A stretch of 37,287 nucleotides of DNA from Phenylobacterium parvum (GTDB taxonomy: Bacteria > Pseudomonadota > Alphaproteobacteria > Caulobacterales > Caulobacteraceae). This document shows positions 26,619 through 34,650 of this stretch, piece by piece. The DNA lies in assembly GCA_029977805.1 (NCBI GenBank), contig JAPOKE010000008.1, positions 1-37,287 on the forward strand. Reading direction: 5' to 3'. The position numbers and the translations under genes are program-made. How positions within the stretch are numbered: the stretch's first letter is position 1; each line of letters begins with the position of its first letter. The notes under the pieces were generated by a model that saw only the letters and a list, made by a program, of their open reading frames with translations, was not told the DNA's origin and made no database searches.

Positions 26619-27761
26619 TCAGTCGAGGGGGCGGCGTTCCACGATGCGAAGGCCGTAGCCGGCCGAACCCGGCAGGACGGTGGCCGAGTTGGTCAGGAGG
26701 ACCATGTCCCTGACCCCGAGGTCGATCAGGATCTGGGCGCCCACGCCGTAGTCCCGCAGGACGTTGGCGCCATGGTCGACGCCCGGGTCCGCGCCGTACC
26801 GCTCCGACAGCCAGGAAGGATTGGAGTCGCTGATGAAGACGGCCACCCCGGCCCCGTCGGCGGCGGACAGGGTCTCGAGGGCCCTGCGCACGAAGTCGGA
26901 CCGCGCGCCGCCGGCGCCGATGACGTCGGCCGCCAGGTCGAGGCGGTGCATGCGCACCAGGGTCGGCTTGTCCGGCTCGATCCGCCCGCGGGTCAGGACC
27001 ATGTGCTCGGTCCGGTCCAGGATGTTGCGGTATATGACCATCCGGAAGCGACCGCCGAAGGCGCTCTCCACCGGGGTCTCCAGCACCCGCTCCACCTGGC
27101 GCTCCGTCCGCCGGCGATAGGCGATCAGGTCGGCGATGGTGCCGATCTTGAGGCCATGGGTCTGGGCGAAGACGATCAGGTCGGGCAGCCGGGCCATGGA
27201 CCCGTCGTCCTTCATGATCTCGCAGATGACGCCGGCGGGGTTCAGGCCCGCCAGGCGCGAGATGTCCACCGCCGCCTCGGTGTGGCCGGCGCGGACCAGC
27301 ACGCCGCCGTCGCGGGCGACGAGGGGGAAGACGTGCCCGGGCGAGACGATGTCGTCGGCGCCCTTGGTCGGGTCGACGGCCACGGCGATGGTATGGGCCC
27401 GGTCGTGGGCGGAGATGCCGGTCGTGACGCCCTCACGGGCCTCGATGGAGACGGTGAAGGCGGTGCCGTGCCCGGACTGGTTGTCGGCGGACATGGGCGG
27501 CAGGCGCAGCTGGCGCGAGCGCTCGCCCGTGATGGAGAGGCAGATCAGGCCGCGGGCGTGCTTGGCCATGAAGTTGATCTGCTCGGGGGTGGCGAACTGG
27601 GCGGGGATGATGACGTCGCCCTCGTTTTCCCGGTCCTCGGCGTCCACGAGGATGTAGGGACGGCCGTTCCGGGCGTCCTCGATGATGTCCTCGATGGGGC
27701 TGATGGCGGACTCCCCGGCTGCGGCGGCCGGCGGTTCGGTGACAAGATAGGGACGCTTCAT
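26619..27761 (-). CDS. ribB: 3,4-dihydroxy-2-butanone 4-phosphate synthase with degenerate GTP cyclohydrolase II domain (RibBX type)
   Basis: The N-terminal domain (about 20-220) makes 3,4-dihydroxy-2-butanone 4-phosphate from ribulose 5-phosphate for riboflavin. It has the acidic metal loop DAEDRENEGDVI, HARGLICLSI, SADNQSGHGTAFTVSIEA, HTEAAVDISRLAGLNPAGVICEIMKDDG. The C-terminal half is RibA-like (MHRLDLAADVIG where active RibA has VHSECLTGD, and DYGVGAQILIDLGVRDMVLLTN), but the zinc cysteines (CxxxxxxxxxxCxC) are absent, so GTP cyclohydrolase II activity is not expected. Such RibBX proteins are known in Proteobacteria. The 380-residue frame is intact. Its start overlaps the upstream FMN-reductase stop by four bases (ATGA). 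No FMN riboswitch is seen. Confidence 0.93.
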   Translation of the reverse strand: MKRPYLVTEPPAAAAGESAISPIEDIIEDARNGRPYILVDAEDRENEGDVIIPAQFATPEQINFMAKHARGLICLSITGERSRQLRLPPMSADNQSGHGTAFTVSIEAREGVTTGISAHDRAHTIAVAVDPTKGADDIVSPGHVFPLVARDGGVLVRAGHTEAAVDISRLAGLNPAGVICEIMKDDGSMARLPDLIVFAQTHGLKIGTIADLIAYRRRTERQVERVLETPVESAFGGRFRMVIYRNILDRTEHMVLTRGRIEPDKPTLVRMHRLDLAADVIGAGGARSDFVRRALETLSAADGAGVAVFISDSNPSWLSERYGADPGVDHGANVLRDYGVGAQILIDLGVRDMVLLTNSATVLPGSAGYGLRIVERRPLD

Positions 27762-28336
27762 GACGTAAGCCTCATCCTTGCAAACTGGACCACCTGGGCG
27801 GCCACCGTATCAAGCTGCCAGGCGTCGCGCTCCTCCAGCGGCCGGCCGTCGGGGCCGAAGGAGGCGGAATTGACGCTCAGGGCGGCGCCGAAGGGCGTGG
27901 GCCATCCCCGCATGGCGTGAATGATCGACCGGACGGCCGTCAGGGTGGTGCCCGCCGCCTGCGAACCCGCCGCGGTGACGATCACCCCGACCGCCCGGTC
28001 CGAGAAATAGGGACGCGCGTCGTCGCGGAGAAGCTCAAGGGTGTCGAGGGCGTTCTTCATCACGCCGGACAGGGAGCCATGATAGCCCGGGGTGGCGATG
28101 ATCAGGCCGTCGGCCGTGCGCACCAGCTCGGCCAGCTCGGCCTGGCGGGCGGTCGGACCCCCGGGTCGGGGATCATAGATCGGCAGGTCGGCGAGGAAGG
28201 CGCCGCCGGCCAGCCGGGTCCGGGCGCCCTGGGCCTCGGCCGTCGCCAGGGCGGCGCAGAGGGCGCGCTCCGTCGAGGAGCCTTCGCGGGTCGTGCCGCC
28301 CAGGCCGACGATCAGGGGCGCGCCGCCGGCGGTCAT
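27758..28336 (-). CDS. NADPH-dependent FMN reductase-like flavoprotein
   Basis: This 192-residue flavodoxin-fold protein probably reduces FMN or is an NAD(P)H:quinone-type oxidoreductase. The track ORF extends upstream into the acyl-CoA ligase; the chosen ATG at 28336 overlaps the ligase stop by four bases and starts MTAGGAPLIVGLGGTTREGSSTERAL, where GTTREGSS is the FMN phosphate loop. The second FMN loop is TPGYHGSLSGVMKNALDTLE, typical of the FMN_red family. It sits between the ligase and ribBX with four-base overlaps at both ends, an arrangement linking it to flavin supply. The physiological electron acceptor is unknown. Confidence 0.88.
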   Translation of the reverse strand: MTAGGAPLIVGLGGTTREGSSTERALCAALATAEAQGARTRLAGGAFLADLPIYDPRPGGPTARQAELAELVRTADGLIIATPGYHGSLSGVMKNALDTLELLRDDARPYFSDRAVGVIVTAAGSQAAGTTLTAVRSIIHAMRGWPTPFGAALSVNSASFGPDGRPLEERDAWQLDTVAAQVVQFARMRLTS

Positions 28337-30087
28337 TCCCGGGCCTCGAAAACGGTCTTGAGCTCGGTCTTCAGGATCTTGCCATTGGCGTTGCGCGGCA
28401 GGGGCTCCGGCCAGAACCGGACCTCGACCGGCACCTTGAAGGCGGCCAGGCGCTCGCGCACCCACTGCCGGAGCTCGGCCTCGCCGGCGGTTCCGCCGGG
28501 CTTCAGGTGGACCACGGCGGCGGGCTCCTCTCCGAGGGTCTTGTGGGGAACCCCGACCAGGGCGGCGTCCATCACGTCCGGATGGTCGTAGAGCACGTTC
28601 TCGACCTCGACGCAGTAGATGTTCTCGCCGCCGCGGATCAGCATGTCCTTGGCCCGGTCGACGATGAACATGAAGCCCTCCTCATCGAGGCGGGCCAGGT
28701 CTCCGGTGCGCAGCCAGCCGTCCCGGAAGGTCTCGGCGGTGGCCTCGGGCTTGTTCCAGTAGAGCTTCACCACCTGCGGGCCCTTGACCCACAGCTCGCC
28801 GACCGTCCCGACGGGCAGGACCGTCACGCCGTCGGCGGGGTCGCGGATCTCCATCTCGCCGACCGGGGCGGCGGGCCCGGCGCTGTCCGGGCGGGCCTCG
28901 TAGTCCCGGCCGGTATGGCCGGTGAAGGTGGCGGTGGTCTCGGTCATGCCCCAGCCGTTGCCGGGGGCGGAGCCGGGGAAGACCTCGACGATGCGGCGCA
29001 CCAGTTCCGGAGCGGAGGGCGCCCCGCCGTAGGAGACGGAGACCAGGGAGGACAGGTCGTACTTCGCCCGCGCCGGATGCTCGATCAGCTGCCAGGCGAT
29101 GGTCGGGACCCCGCCCGTGGCGTCGATGCGCTCGCGCTCGATCAGCTGCATGGCCTGCTCGGCCTCCCAGCGGCGCATGAGCACGATCTTGCCGCCGGCG
29201 TTCATGGTCGGCCCGAGGGTCGCGGACAGGCCGGTGGCGTGGAACAGGGGCACGACCAGGAGGGAGCTGCGCTGGGGCAGCTTGTGCGGGTCGCTCTCCG
29301 GCAGGGGCTGGCCGGCCCGCAGGAAGTTCCGCGCCGCGCCGATCCCGCTGGTCATGACGTTGGTGGTCATGTTGCGGTGGGTGCCCAGGGCGCCCTTTGG
29401 CCGGCCCGTCGTGCCCGAGGTGTAGAGGATGGTGGCGTCGTCGTCAGGGTCGATGGCGACGTCCGGCAGCGGCGCGTCCGGCAGGTCCTTCCAGCCGTTG
29501 ACGGGACCGATAACGCTCTCGAGGCGCACCGCCCTCGGACCCGGGTCGGCGCCGGCGGGAAGCCGGGCGACGTAGATCTTCTCGAGGTCCGGCAGTTCGT
29601 CCAGGTGCGGGGCGATGCGCTCCAGCCGCTCGTCGTCCACGAGGGCGACCCGGGTCCCGGAGTCGGCCAGGCCGTACTGGAGCTCGGGTCCCGTCCACCA
29701 TCCATTCAGCGGCGTGACGATCGCACCGGCGAGGACGCCGGCGTAGAAGGCCACCGGCCATTCGGGCAGGTTGCGCATGATCACCGCGACCCGGTCGCCC
29801 TTGCGGATCCCGTCCGCCTGGAGCTGGCGGGCCAGGGCGATGGCGGCGCGGGAAAAGGCCTCGTAGGTCGCGCGGTCGTCCTCGTAGACCAGGAACTCCC
29901 GCGCCCCGAAGGCCCGGCCGTTCAGGAAGATGTCCCGCAGGGTCGGCGGCGCGCTCTTCCAGGTCCTCTGCCGGACGCCCCGGATGACAAGCTCCTCCAT
30001 CTCGAAGCGCTGGCCCGGCGCCGTCAGGCGCGCGTGCGCCTCGGCGATCGACATGACGGGCCATTCGGGAGCGGAGTCGGACGACAT
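28333..30087 (-). CDS. AMP-forming acyl-CoA synthetase
   Basis: This 584-residue class-I adenylate-forming enzyme activates a carboxylic acid to its CoA thioester. Motif A is TILYTSGTTGRPKGALG, followed by the conserved GNGWGMTETTA (A5) and GWLRTGDLARLDEEGFMFIVDRAKDMLIRGGENIY (A7-A8). The C-terminal catalytic lysine lies in PRNANGKILKTEL (A10). The presence of an acyl-CoA dehydrogenase gene just upstream on the same strand suggests fatty-acid or branched/aromatic acid catabolism, but the acid is unknown. The ATG at 30087 has a pyrimidine-rich upstream stretch with no purine ribosome site; an inner start at MSIAEAHARL is possible. A terminator separates it from the dehydrogenase, so it likely has its own promoter. 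Confidence 0.92.
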   Translation of the reverse strand: MSSDSAPEWPVMSIAEAHARLTAPGQRFEMEELVIRGVRQRTWKSAPPTLRDIFLNGRAFGAREFLVYEDDRATYEAFSRAAIALARQLQADGIRKGDRVAVIMRNLPEWPVAFYAGVLAGAIVTPLNGWWTGPELQYGLADSGTRVALVDDERLERIAPHLDELPDLEKIYVARLPAGADPGPRAVRLESVIGPVNGWKDLPDAPLPDVAIDPDDDATILYTSGTTGRPKGALGTHRNMTTNVMTSGIGAARNFLRAGQPLPESDPHKLPQRSSLLVVPLFHATGLSATLGPTMNAGGKIVLMRRWEAEQAMQLIERERIDATGGVPTIAWQLIEHPARAKYDLSSLVSVSYGGAPSAPELVRRIVEVFPGSAPGNGWGMTETTATFTGHTGRDYEARPDSAGPAAPVGEMEIRDPADGVTVLPVGTVGELWVKGPQVVKLYWNKPEATAETFRDGWLRTGDLARLDEEGFMFIVDRAKDMLIRGGENIYCVEVENVLYDHPDVMDAALVGVPHKTLGEEPAAVVHLKPGGTAGEAELRQWVRERLAAFKVPVEVRFWPEPLPRNANGKILKTELKTVFEARE

Positions 30088-30151
30088 TCAGGGAACCGGG
30101 GAAAAGGGAGGGAACGCCGGGACCCTGACGGCCTAACGTCGCGGCGATCAA

Positions 30152-30188
30152 GCAAAAACAAGGGGGCGCCCCACCCGGGACGCCCCCT
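30152..30188 (-). terminator. Intrinsic terminator of the acyl-CoA dehydrogenase gene
   Basis: Minus-strand RNA forms a 12-pair stem AGGGGGCGTCCC/GGGGCGCCCCCT with a four-base loop, followed by TGTTTTTGC. The single G-U pair is A-C on the opposite strand, supporting minus-strand use. It lies 22 bases past the dehydrogenase stop and 64 bases before the ligase start. Confidence 0.9.
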
Positions 30189-30209
30189 GTTCCGTTCCGC
30201 GCCGCCGGT

Positions 30210-31538
30210 TCAGGCCGAGGCGGCGTCCCGCGCCCGGCGGGCGTATTCTTCCTTCATCTCCGTCAGCTCCTTGGAGAACTTCTCCTGGGCTTCCTCGCGC
30301 AGGCGGGGGATGTGGTACTTCGGGAAGAGGTCGTTGTCGGGCCGGTAGTCCTTGAGGACCTGCTTGGCGAGGGTGACCTTGTGGACCTCGGTCGGGCCGT
30401 CGGCGATGCCCATGACCAGCGAGCTGGTGACCATGTGCATGAAGGGCATCTCGTTCGAGACGCCGAGCGCGCCGTGCAGGTGCGCCGCCTTGGTGGCGAT
30501 GTCGTTGTAGACCTTGGGCATGGCCACCTTGATGGCGGCGATGTCCTTCCGGACCATATTGTAGTCCTTGTGCTTGTCGATCAGCCAGGCCGTCCTCAGC
30601 ACCAGGAGGCGGAAGCTCTCCAGGGCGATCCAGGAGTCCGCGATCTGCTCCTGCACCATCTGCAGGTCGGCAAGCCGGCCGTCGCGCGTGGTGCGGGAGA
30701 CGGCGCGCTGGCACATCAGGTCCAGGGCGTGCTTGCAGGCGCCCACCGTGCGCATGGCGTGGTGGACCCGGCCGCCGCCCAGGCGGACCTGGGCGATGAC
30801 GAAGGCCGCGCCGCGCTCGCCGAGCAGGGCGTCGTAGGGGACGCGAACGTCCTTGTACTCGACATAGCCCTCATTGCCGCCGCCGATCTCGCCGCCCGCG
30901 CCGACGGCGACGTTGCGGATGATCCGGACCCCGGGGGTGTCGGTCGGGACCAGGAAGATGGAGGTGCGCCGGTAGGGGTCCTTCGCATCCGGGTCGGTGA
31001 TGGCGTAGACGACCAGGACCTTCGCCCAGCGGGCGTTGGTCGAGTACCACTTCTCGCCGTTGATGACCCATTCGTCGCCGTCGAGGACGGCGCGGGTGCG
31101 GAAGGTCAGCGGGTCGGAGCCGCCGGTCGGCTCGGACATGGAGAAGGCGGAGCGGATCTCGCCGTTCAGGAGCGGCCAGAGGTACTGCTCCTTCTGCTTC
31201 TCGGTCCCGTAATGGGCGATGATCTCGGCATTGCCGGTGTCGGGGGCCTGGCAGCCGAAGATGGTGGGGGCGAGGCCGTTGCGGCCCAGCTTCTCGTTCA
31301 TGAGGCCCAGCTTCAGCTGGCCATAGCCCTGGCCGCCCAGCTCCGGGCCGAGGTGGCAGGCCCACAGGCCCTGGGCCTTCACCTTGTCCTGCAGCGGCTT
31401 GATGAACTTCTCGCGGCCCAGGGGACCGTGGGCGGCCATGCCGAGGTGGCTGAGGGGTTCGACCTCCTCGCGCATGAAGTCCTCGATCCAGTCGAGCTTC
31501 TTCTGGAATTCAGGATCGGTTTCGAAGTCCCAGGCCAT
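30210..31538 (-). CDS. Acyl-CoA dehydrogenase, ACAD10/11-like
   Basis: This FAD enzyme introduces a double bond into an acyl-CoA. The start is set at ATG 31538 (MAWDFETDPEF), 51 codons into the track ORF, because of the excellent GGGAGGAAC ribosome site, giving 442 residues. Landmarks are the N-terminal helical domain, the FAD/substrate segment SAFSMSEPTGGSDPLTFRTRA, WVINGEKWYSTNARWAKVLVV, the RRTSIFLVPTDTPGVRIIRN region, and the C-terminal GALGVSNEMPFMHM and IADGPTEVHKVTLAKQVL. The PDTGNAEIIAHYGTEKQKEQYLWPLLNGEI segment is of the ACAD10/11-like branch. It is monocistronic, with its own terminator, and divergent from the serine hydrolase. Substrate chain length is not determinable here. Confidence 0.94.
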   Translation of the reverse strand: MAWDFETDPEFQKKLDWIEDFMREEVEPLSHLGMAAHGPLGREKFIKPLQDKVKAQGLWACHLGPELGGQGYGQLKLGLMNEKLGRNGLAPTIFGCQAPDTGNAEIIAHYGTEKQKEQYLWPLLNGEIRSAFSMSEPTGGSDPLTFRTRAVLDGDEWVINGEKWYSTNARWAKVLVVYAITDPDAKDPYRRTSIFLVPTDTPGVRIIRNVAVGAGGEIGGGNEGYVEYKDVRVPYDALLGERGAAFVIAQVRLGGGRVHHAMRTVGACKHALDLMCQRAVSRTTRDGRLADLQMVQEQIADSWIALESFRLLVLRTAWLIDKHKDYNMVRKDIAAIKVAMPKVYNDIATKAAHLHGALGVSNEMPFMHMVTSSLVMGIADGPTEVHKVTLAKQVLKDYRPDNDLFPKYHIPRLREEAQEKFSKELTEMKEEYARRARDAASA

Positions 31539-31689
31539 GTCGTTCCTCCCGGCCGCCCGGCGGCGGCATACTGTTTGTTCAACTATCCGATGACTGGACG
31601 AAATGCGCAACGGCGGGCTTTCGCGCGAAGCCCCGCCGGGGCAAGGTCCGGCGACGGGCGCCCGCCAGGGCCCAGGGGAGGAACCGGAC
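31539..31689. promoter_or_regulatory. Divergent promoter region, acyl-CoA dehydrogenase / serine hydrolase
   Basis: The 151-base gap holds the two outward promoters. Its centre (ACTGTTTGTTCAACTATCC) is AT-richer than its surroundings. Read on the minus strand, TTGCGC and GATAGT are 16 bases apart and could be -35 and -10 elements for the dehydrogenase. No clear palindromic operator is seen. Confidence 0.35.
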
Positions 31690-32907
31690 ATGACCAGACC
31701 TGAATCCCACGGATTCTCGAGCGCCCGGCTGGCGCGCCTCGATCACTTCCTGAAGGCCAAGTACCTCGACAGCGGCCGGCTGTCCTGCGCCCACGTCCAG
31801 GTGCTCCGGGGCGGGACCCTGGTGCACGAGAGCGTGCAGGGCCACGCGGACCGCGAGCGCGGACGCGCCTCGACCCGGGACGACGTCTACCGCATCTATT
31901 CCATGACCAAGCCGATCACGAGCCTGGCCTTCATGATGCTGGTCGAGGAGGGCGCGGTGGCCCTCGACGACCCGGTCTCGCGCTTCATCCCCGAGTGGAA
32001 GGACCTGGCGGTCTTCTCCGCCGGGACGGGACCCTACCTGACGACCCCACCGGCGCGGCCCATGCAGATGGTCGACCTCCTGCGCCACACCTCGGGCCTG
32101 ACCTACGGCTTCCAGACCCGGACGAACGTCGATGCGGCCTACCGCAAGCTGAAGATCGCCGACGCGCACGGGGACCTCGACCCCCAGGGCTTCGTCGACG
32201 CCCTCGCCCGCCTTCCGCTGGAGTTCTCGCCCGGCGAGGCCTGGAACTACTCCATCTCCACGGACGTGCTGGGCGTCCTGGTCGAGCGGATCTCGGGCCG
32301 GCCCTTCCAGGACTTCCTGGCGGAGCGGATCTTCGCCCCCCTCGGCATGGACCAGACCGGCTTCAGCCTGCGCCCGGACCAGGCCGCCCGCTTCACCGCC
32401 TGCTATGCGCCGACGCCCCAGGGCGGCCTGACCCTGCAGGACGATCCGGAGACCAGCGCCTACCACCGCACGCCCCGGTTCCATTCCGGCGGCGGGGGCC
32501 TCGTCTCCACCGCAGACGACTACATGAAGTTCTGCCGCATGCTGGTGAACCAGGGCGAGCTCAACGGCCATCGGCTGATTGCGCCCGCCACCCTGAGGCT
32601 GATGGCGTCCAACCACCTGCCGGGCGGCCAGGACCTGACCATGCTGTCCCGCTCGCTCTTCTCGGAGGCGACCAACGCCGGGGTCGGGTTCGGCCTGGGC
32701 TTCGCCGTCACCTTCGACCCGGTCCGGGCCATGCTGACCTCGAGCCCGGGCGAGTACTACTGGGGCGGGGCGGCCTCGACGGCCTTCTGGATCGACCCCG
32801 TGAAGGACATCGCCGTGGTCTTCCTGACCCAGCTGATGGGGTCCTCGACCTATCCGATCCGCCGGGAGCTCCGGACCCTCGTCTACTCCGCCCTGATGGA
32901 GCCCTGA
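31690..32907 (+). CDS. Serine hydrolase, class-C beta-lactamase fold (esterase/EstB-like)
   Basis: This 405-residue protein has the beta-lactamase family (PF00144-type) serine hydrolase layout. The nucleophile motif SxxK is SMTK (Ser71-Lys74), the second motif tyrosine is in EAWNYSISTDVLG, and the third is HSGGGGLVST. These proteins act mostly as esterases or peptidases rather than antibiotic beta-lactamases. The ATG at 31690 with GGGAGGAAC upstream is chosen over the track start. No signal peptide is apparent, so it may be cytoplasmic. The C-terminal YYWGGAASTAFWIDPVKDIAVVFLTQL is the usual final strand. Divergence from an acyl-CoA dehydrogenase suggests, weakly, a role in lipid or ester use. 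Confidence 0.9.
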   Translation: MTRPESHGFSSARLARLDHFLKAKYLDSGRLSCAHVQVLRGGTLVHESVQGHADRERGRASTRDDVYRIYSMTKPITSLAFMMLVEEGAVALDDPVSRFIPEWKDLAVFSAGTGPYLTTPPARPMQMVDLLRHTSGLTYGFQTRTNVDAAYRKLKIADAHGDLDPQGFVDALARLPLEFSPGEAWNYSISTDVLGVLVERISGRPFQDFLAERIFAPLGMDQTGFSLRPDQAARFTACYAPTPQGGLTLQDDPETSAYHRTPRFHSGGGGLVSTADDYMKFCRMLVNQGELNGHRLIAPATLRLMASNHLPGGQDLTMLSRSLFSEATNAGVGFGLGFAVTFDPVRAMLTSSPGEYYWGGAASTAFWIDPVKDIAVVFLTQLMGSSTYPIRRELRTLVYSALMEP

Positions 32908-32914
32908 GCGGTCC

Positions 32915-34456
32915 TCAGGGGGTGTCCACCCGGGGCGGGGCCGGCGCCATGGCCGGCGCCGGCTCATCGGCCCTGGGGGCGAAGGCGGCGAGGAGGCTGG
33001 ACTTGCGCCAGTTGCCCCAGCGGTACCAGGCCAGGGCCAGCAGGCAGGAGGCGATCGAGCCCACCGGGAAGCTGATCCAGACCGCGTCCGCGCCGAGCCA
33101 GGGCTGGAGCAGGCTCGCCACCGGGATCCGGATGCCCCACATGGCGATGATCATCGAGATCAGCGGCGGCCAGACCGAGCCCGTGGCGCGCACGATCCCC
33201 GACAGGATGAAGCTCATGCCGAAGGGGATGAAGCCCCAGAGGACGAAATAGTTGATGTGCTGGGCGATGGGGATGGAGGCGCTGCCCTCGGGCAGGAAGA
33301 GCCTCGGGGCCAGCGGACCCGCCGCATAGATCAGCAGGATCGGCAGGGCGCTGAGCAGGGCGGCGTAGCCGATGCCGGTGCGCGCGACCTGGTCCACCCT
33401 GTCCATCCGGCCGGCCCCGACGTTCTGGGCCGCCATGGAGGAGACCGCCATGCCCAGCGCCATGGCGGGCATCTGGACATAGGCCCACATCTGCATGGCC
33501 ACCCCATAGGCCGCCGCCGTGGTCGACCCATAGCTGTTGACGAAGCTCGTCATGGTCAGGGCCGCAAAGGACATGATGAACATCTGCAGGCCCATGGGCA
33601 GGCCCTTGAAGACGAGGCTGCGGATGATCGACAGGTCAGGGATCAGGTTGCGGAACTCCCCGGGCCTGGGGATCAGGATCGAGTCCTTGCGGTGCAGCCA
33701 GAAGATGATCGAGGCGAGGGTGATGCCCTGGCAGATCAGGGTCGCCGAGGCCGAGCCGGCGATGCCGAGCCGCGGGAAGGGCCCGAACCCGGTGATCAGC
33801 ATCGGGTTGAGGATCACCTCCATCGAGATGGACATCAGGGCGAAATAGAACGGGGTCCGGGAGTCCCCCGTGCCGCGCTGGGCCATCTGCACGAAGGAGA
33901 AGAAGTACATGATCGGGATCGCCATGAAGATCACGCGGAGATAGGCGATCGCGTCGGCCCGGGCGTCCTGCGGGGTGCCCATGGCGGTCAGGATGTGCGG
34001 GGTGGCGATGAACCCCGTCAGTCCGGCCAGCAGGGAGATGCCCAGGAAGAAGACGATGCAGGTGCCAACCACCCGCTTCGCGAGGTCCCGGTTGCCGGAG
34101 CCGATCGCCTGGCCGATCAGCAGGTTGGCGGACATGGAGACCCCGAACATGGCCCCCATCATCAGGAAGAAGACCTGGTTGGCGTTGGTGGTGGCGGTCA
34201 GGGCGGCGGGGCCCAGCACGTGGCTGACCCAGAAGGCGTTGGAGGTGCCGCTCAGGGACTGGAGGATGTTGGTCCCGAGGACCGGCAGGGCGAAGGTGAC
34301 GAGGGTCGGCCCGATGGGACCGGTGGTCAGGTCGGGCATGCCCGGACGCCGTCCGGGGCCAAACCCGCCGGGGCCGCCCGGACCGCCCGGTCCCCTGGGG
34401 GGGCCGCCGCCGAATCCGCCCGCGGGGCTCTCGCGTCTGGCGACCGCCGCCTCCAT
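32915..34456 (-). CDS. MATE family efflux transporter with Gly/Pro-rich N terminus
   Basis: This is a predicted Na+- or H+-coupled multidrug efflux pump of the MATE family with about 12 helices. The ATG at 34456 (MEAAVARRESPAGG) gives 513 residues; the track begins at an upstream TTG that lacks support. A cytoplasmic-looking low-complexity leader GGFGGGPPRGPGGPGGPGGFGPGRRPGMP precedes the conserved start of helix 1, DLTTGPIGPTLVTFALPVLGTNILQSLSG. Family landmarks include the NAFWVSHVLGPAALTATTNANQVFFLMMGAMFGVSMSANLLIGQAIGSGN segment and its repeat in the second half (AALTMTSFVNSYGSTTAAAYGVAMQMWAYVQMPAMALGMAVSSMAAQNVGAG). The C-terminal tail is soluble. The substrate is unknown. Confidence 0.92.
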   Translation of the reverse strand: MEAAVARRESPAGGFGGGPPRGPGGPGGPGGFGPGRRPGMPDLTTGPIGPTLVTFALPVLGTNILQSLSGTSNAFWVSHVLGPAALTATTNANQVFFLMMGAMFGVSMSANLLIGQAIGSGNRDLAKRVVGTCIVFFLGISLLAGLTGFIATPHILTAMGTPQDARADAIAYLRVIFMAIPIMYFFSFVQMAQRGTGDSRTPFYFALMSISMEVILNPMLITGFGPFPRLGIAGSASATLICQGITLASIIFWLHRKDSILIPRPGEFRNLIPDLSIIRSLVFKGLPMGLQMFIMSFAALTMTSFVNSYGSTTAAAYGVAMQMWAYVQMPAMALGMAVSSMAAQNVGAGRMDRVDQVARTGIGYAALLSALPILLIYAAGPLAPRLFLPEGSASIPIAQHINYFVLWGFIPFGMSFILSGIVRATGSVWPPLISMIIAMWGIRIPVASLLQPWLGADAVWISFPVGSIASCLLALAWYRWGNWRKSSLLAAFAPRADEPAPAMAPAPPRVDTP

Positions 34457-34650
34457 GCCCTGGCTCTTCCCCGGTCTGTGGGCCTGCCTCCCGACGGGGG
34501 CGGCGCCCGGGACCGTCCCGCTGCTGGGCGACCCTTCTTTCGACTCAACTCTAGGCCCCGGCGGCCTGCGCCTCAACCCGCCCTTCGGATTCCCATGGCC
34601 GGCGAACGCCGCTAGGAACAGGGGCTAGGCATGCGAGGGCAGGTTTCGAG

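Noticed and set aside
27762-28336. FMN riboswitch expected upstream of ribBX
   Set aside because: The region is coding for the FMN reductase, with a four-base overlap, and no RFN-element core was seen.
31690-32907. Antibiotic-resistance beta-lactamase
   Set aside because: It has the beta-lactamase fold but lacks a signal peptide and resembles EstB-like esterases; a resistance role is not supported.
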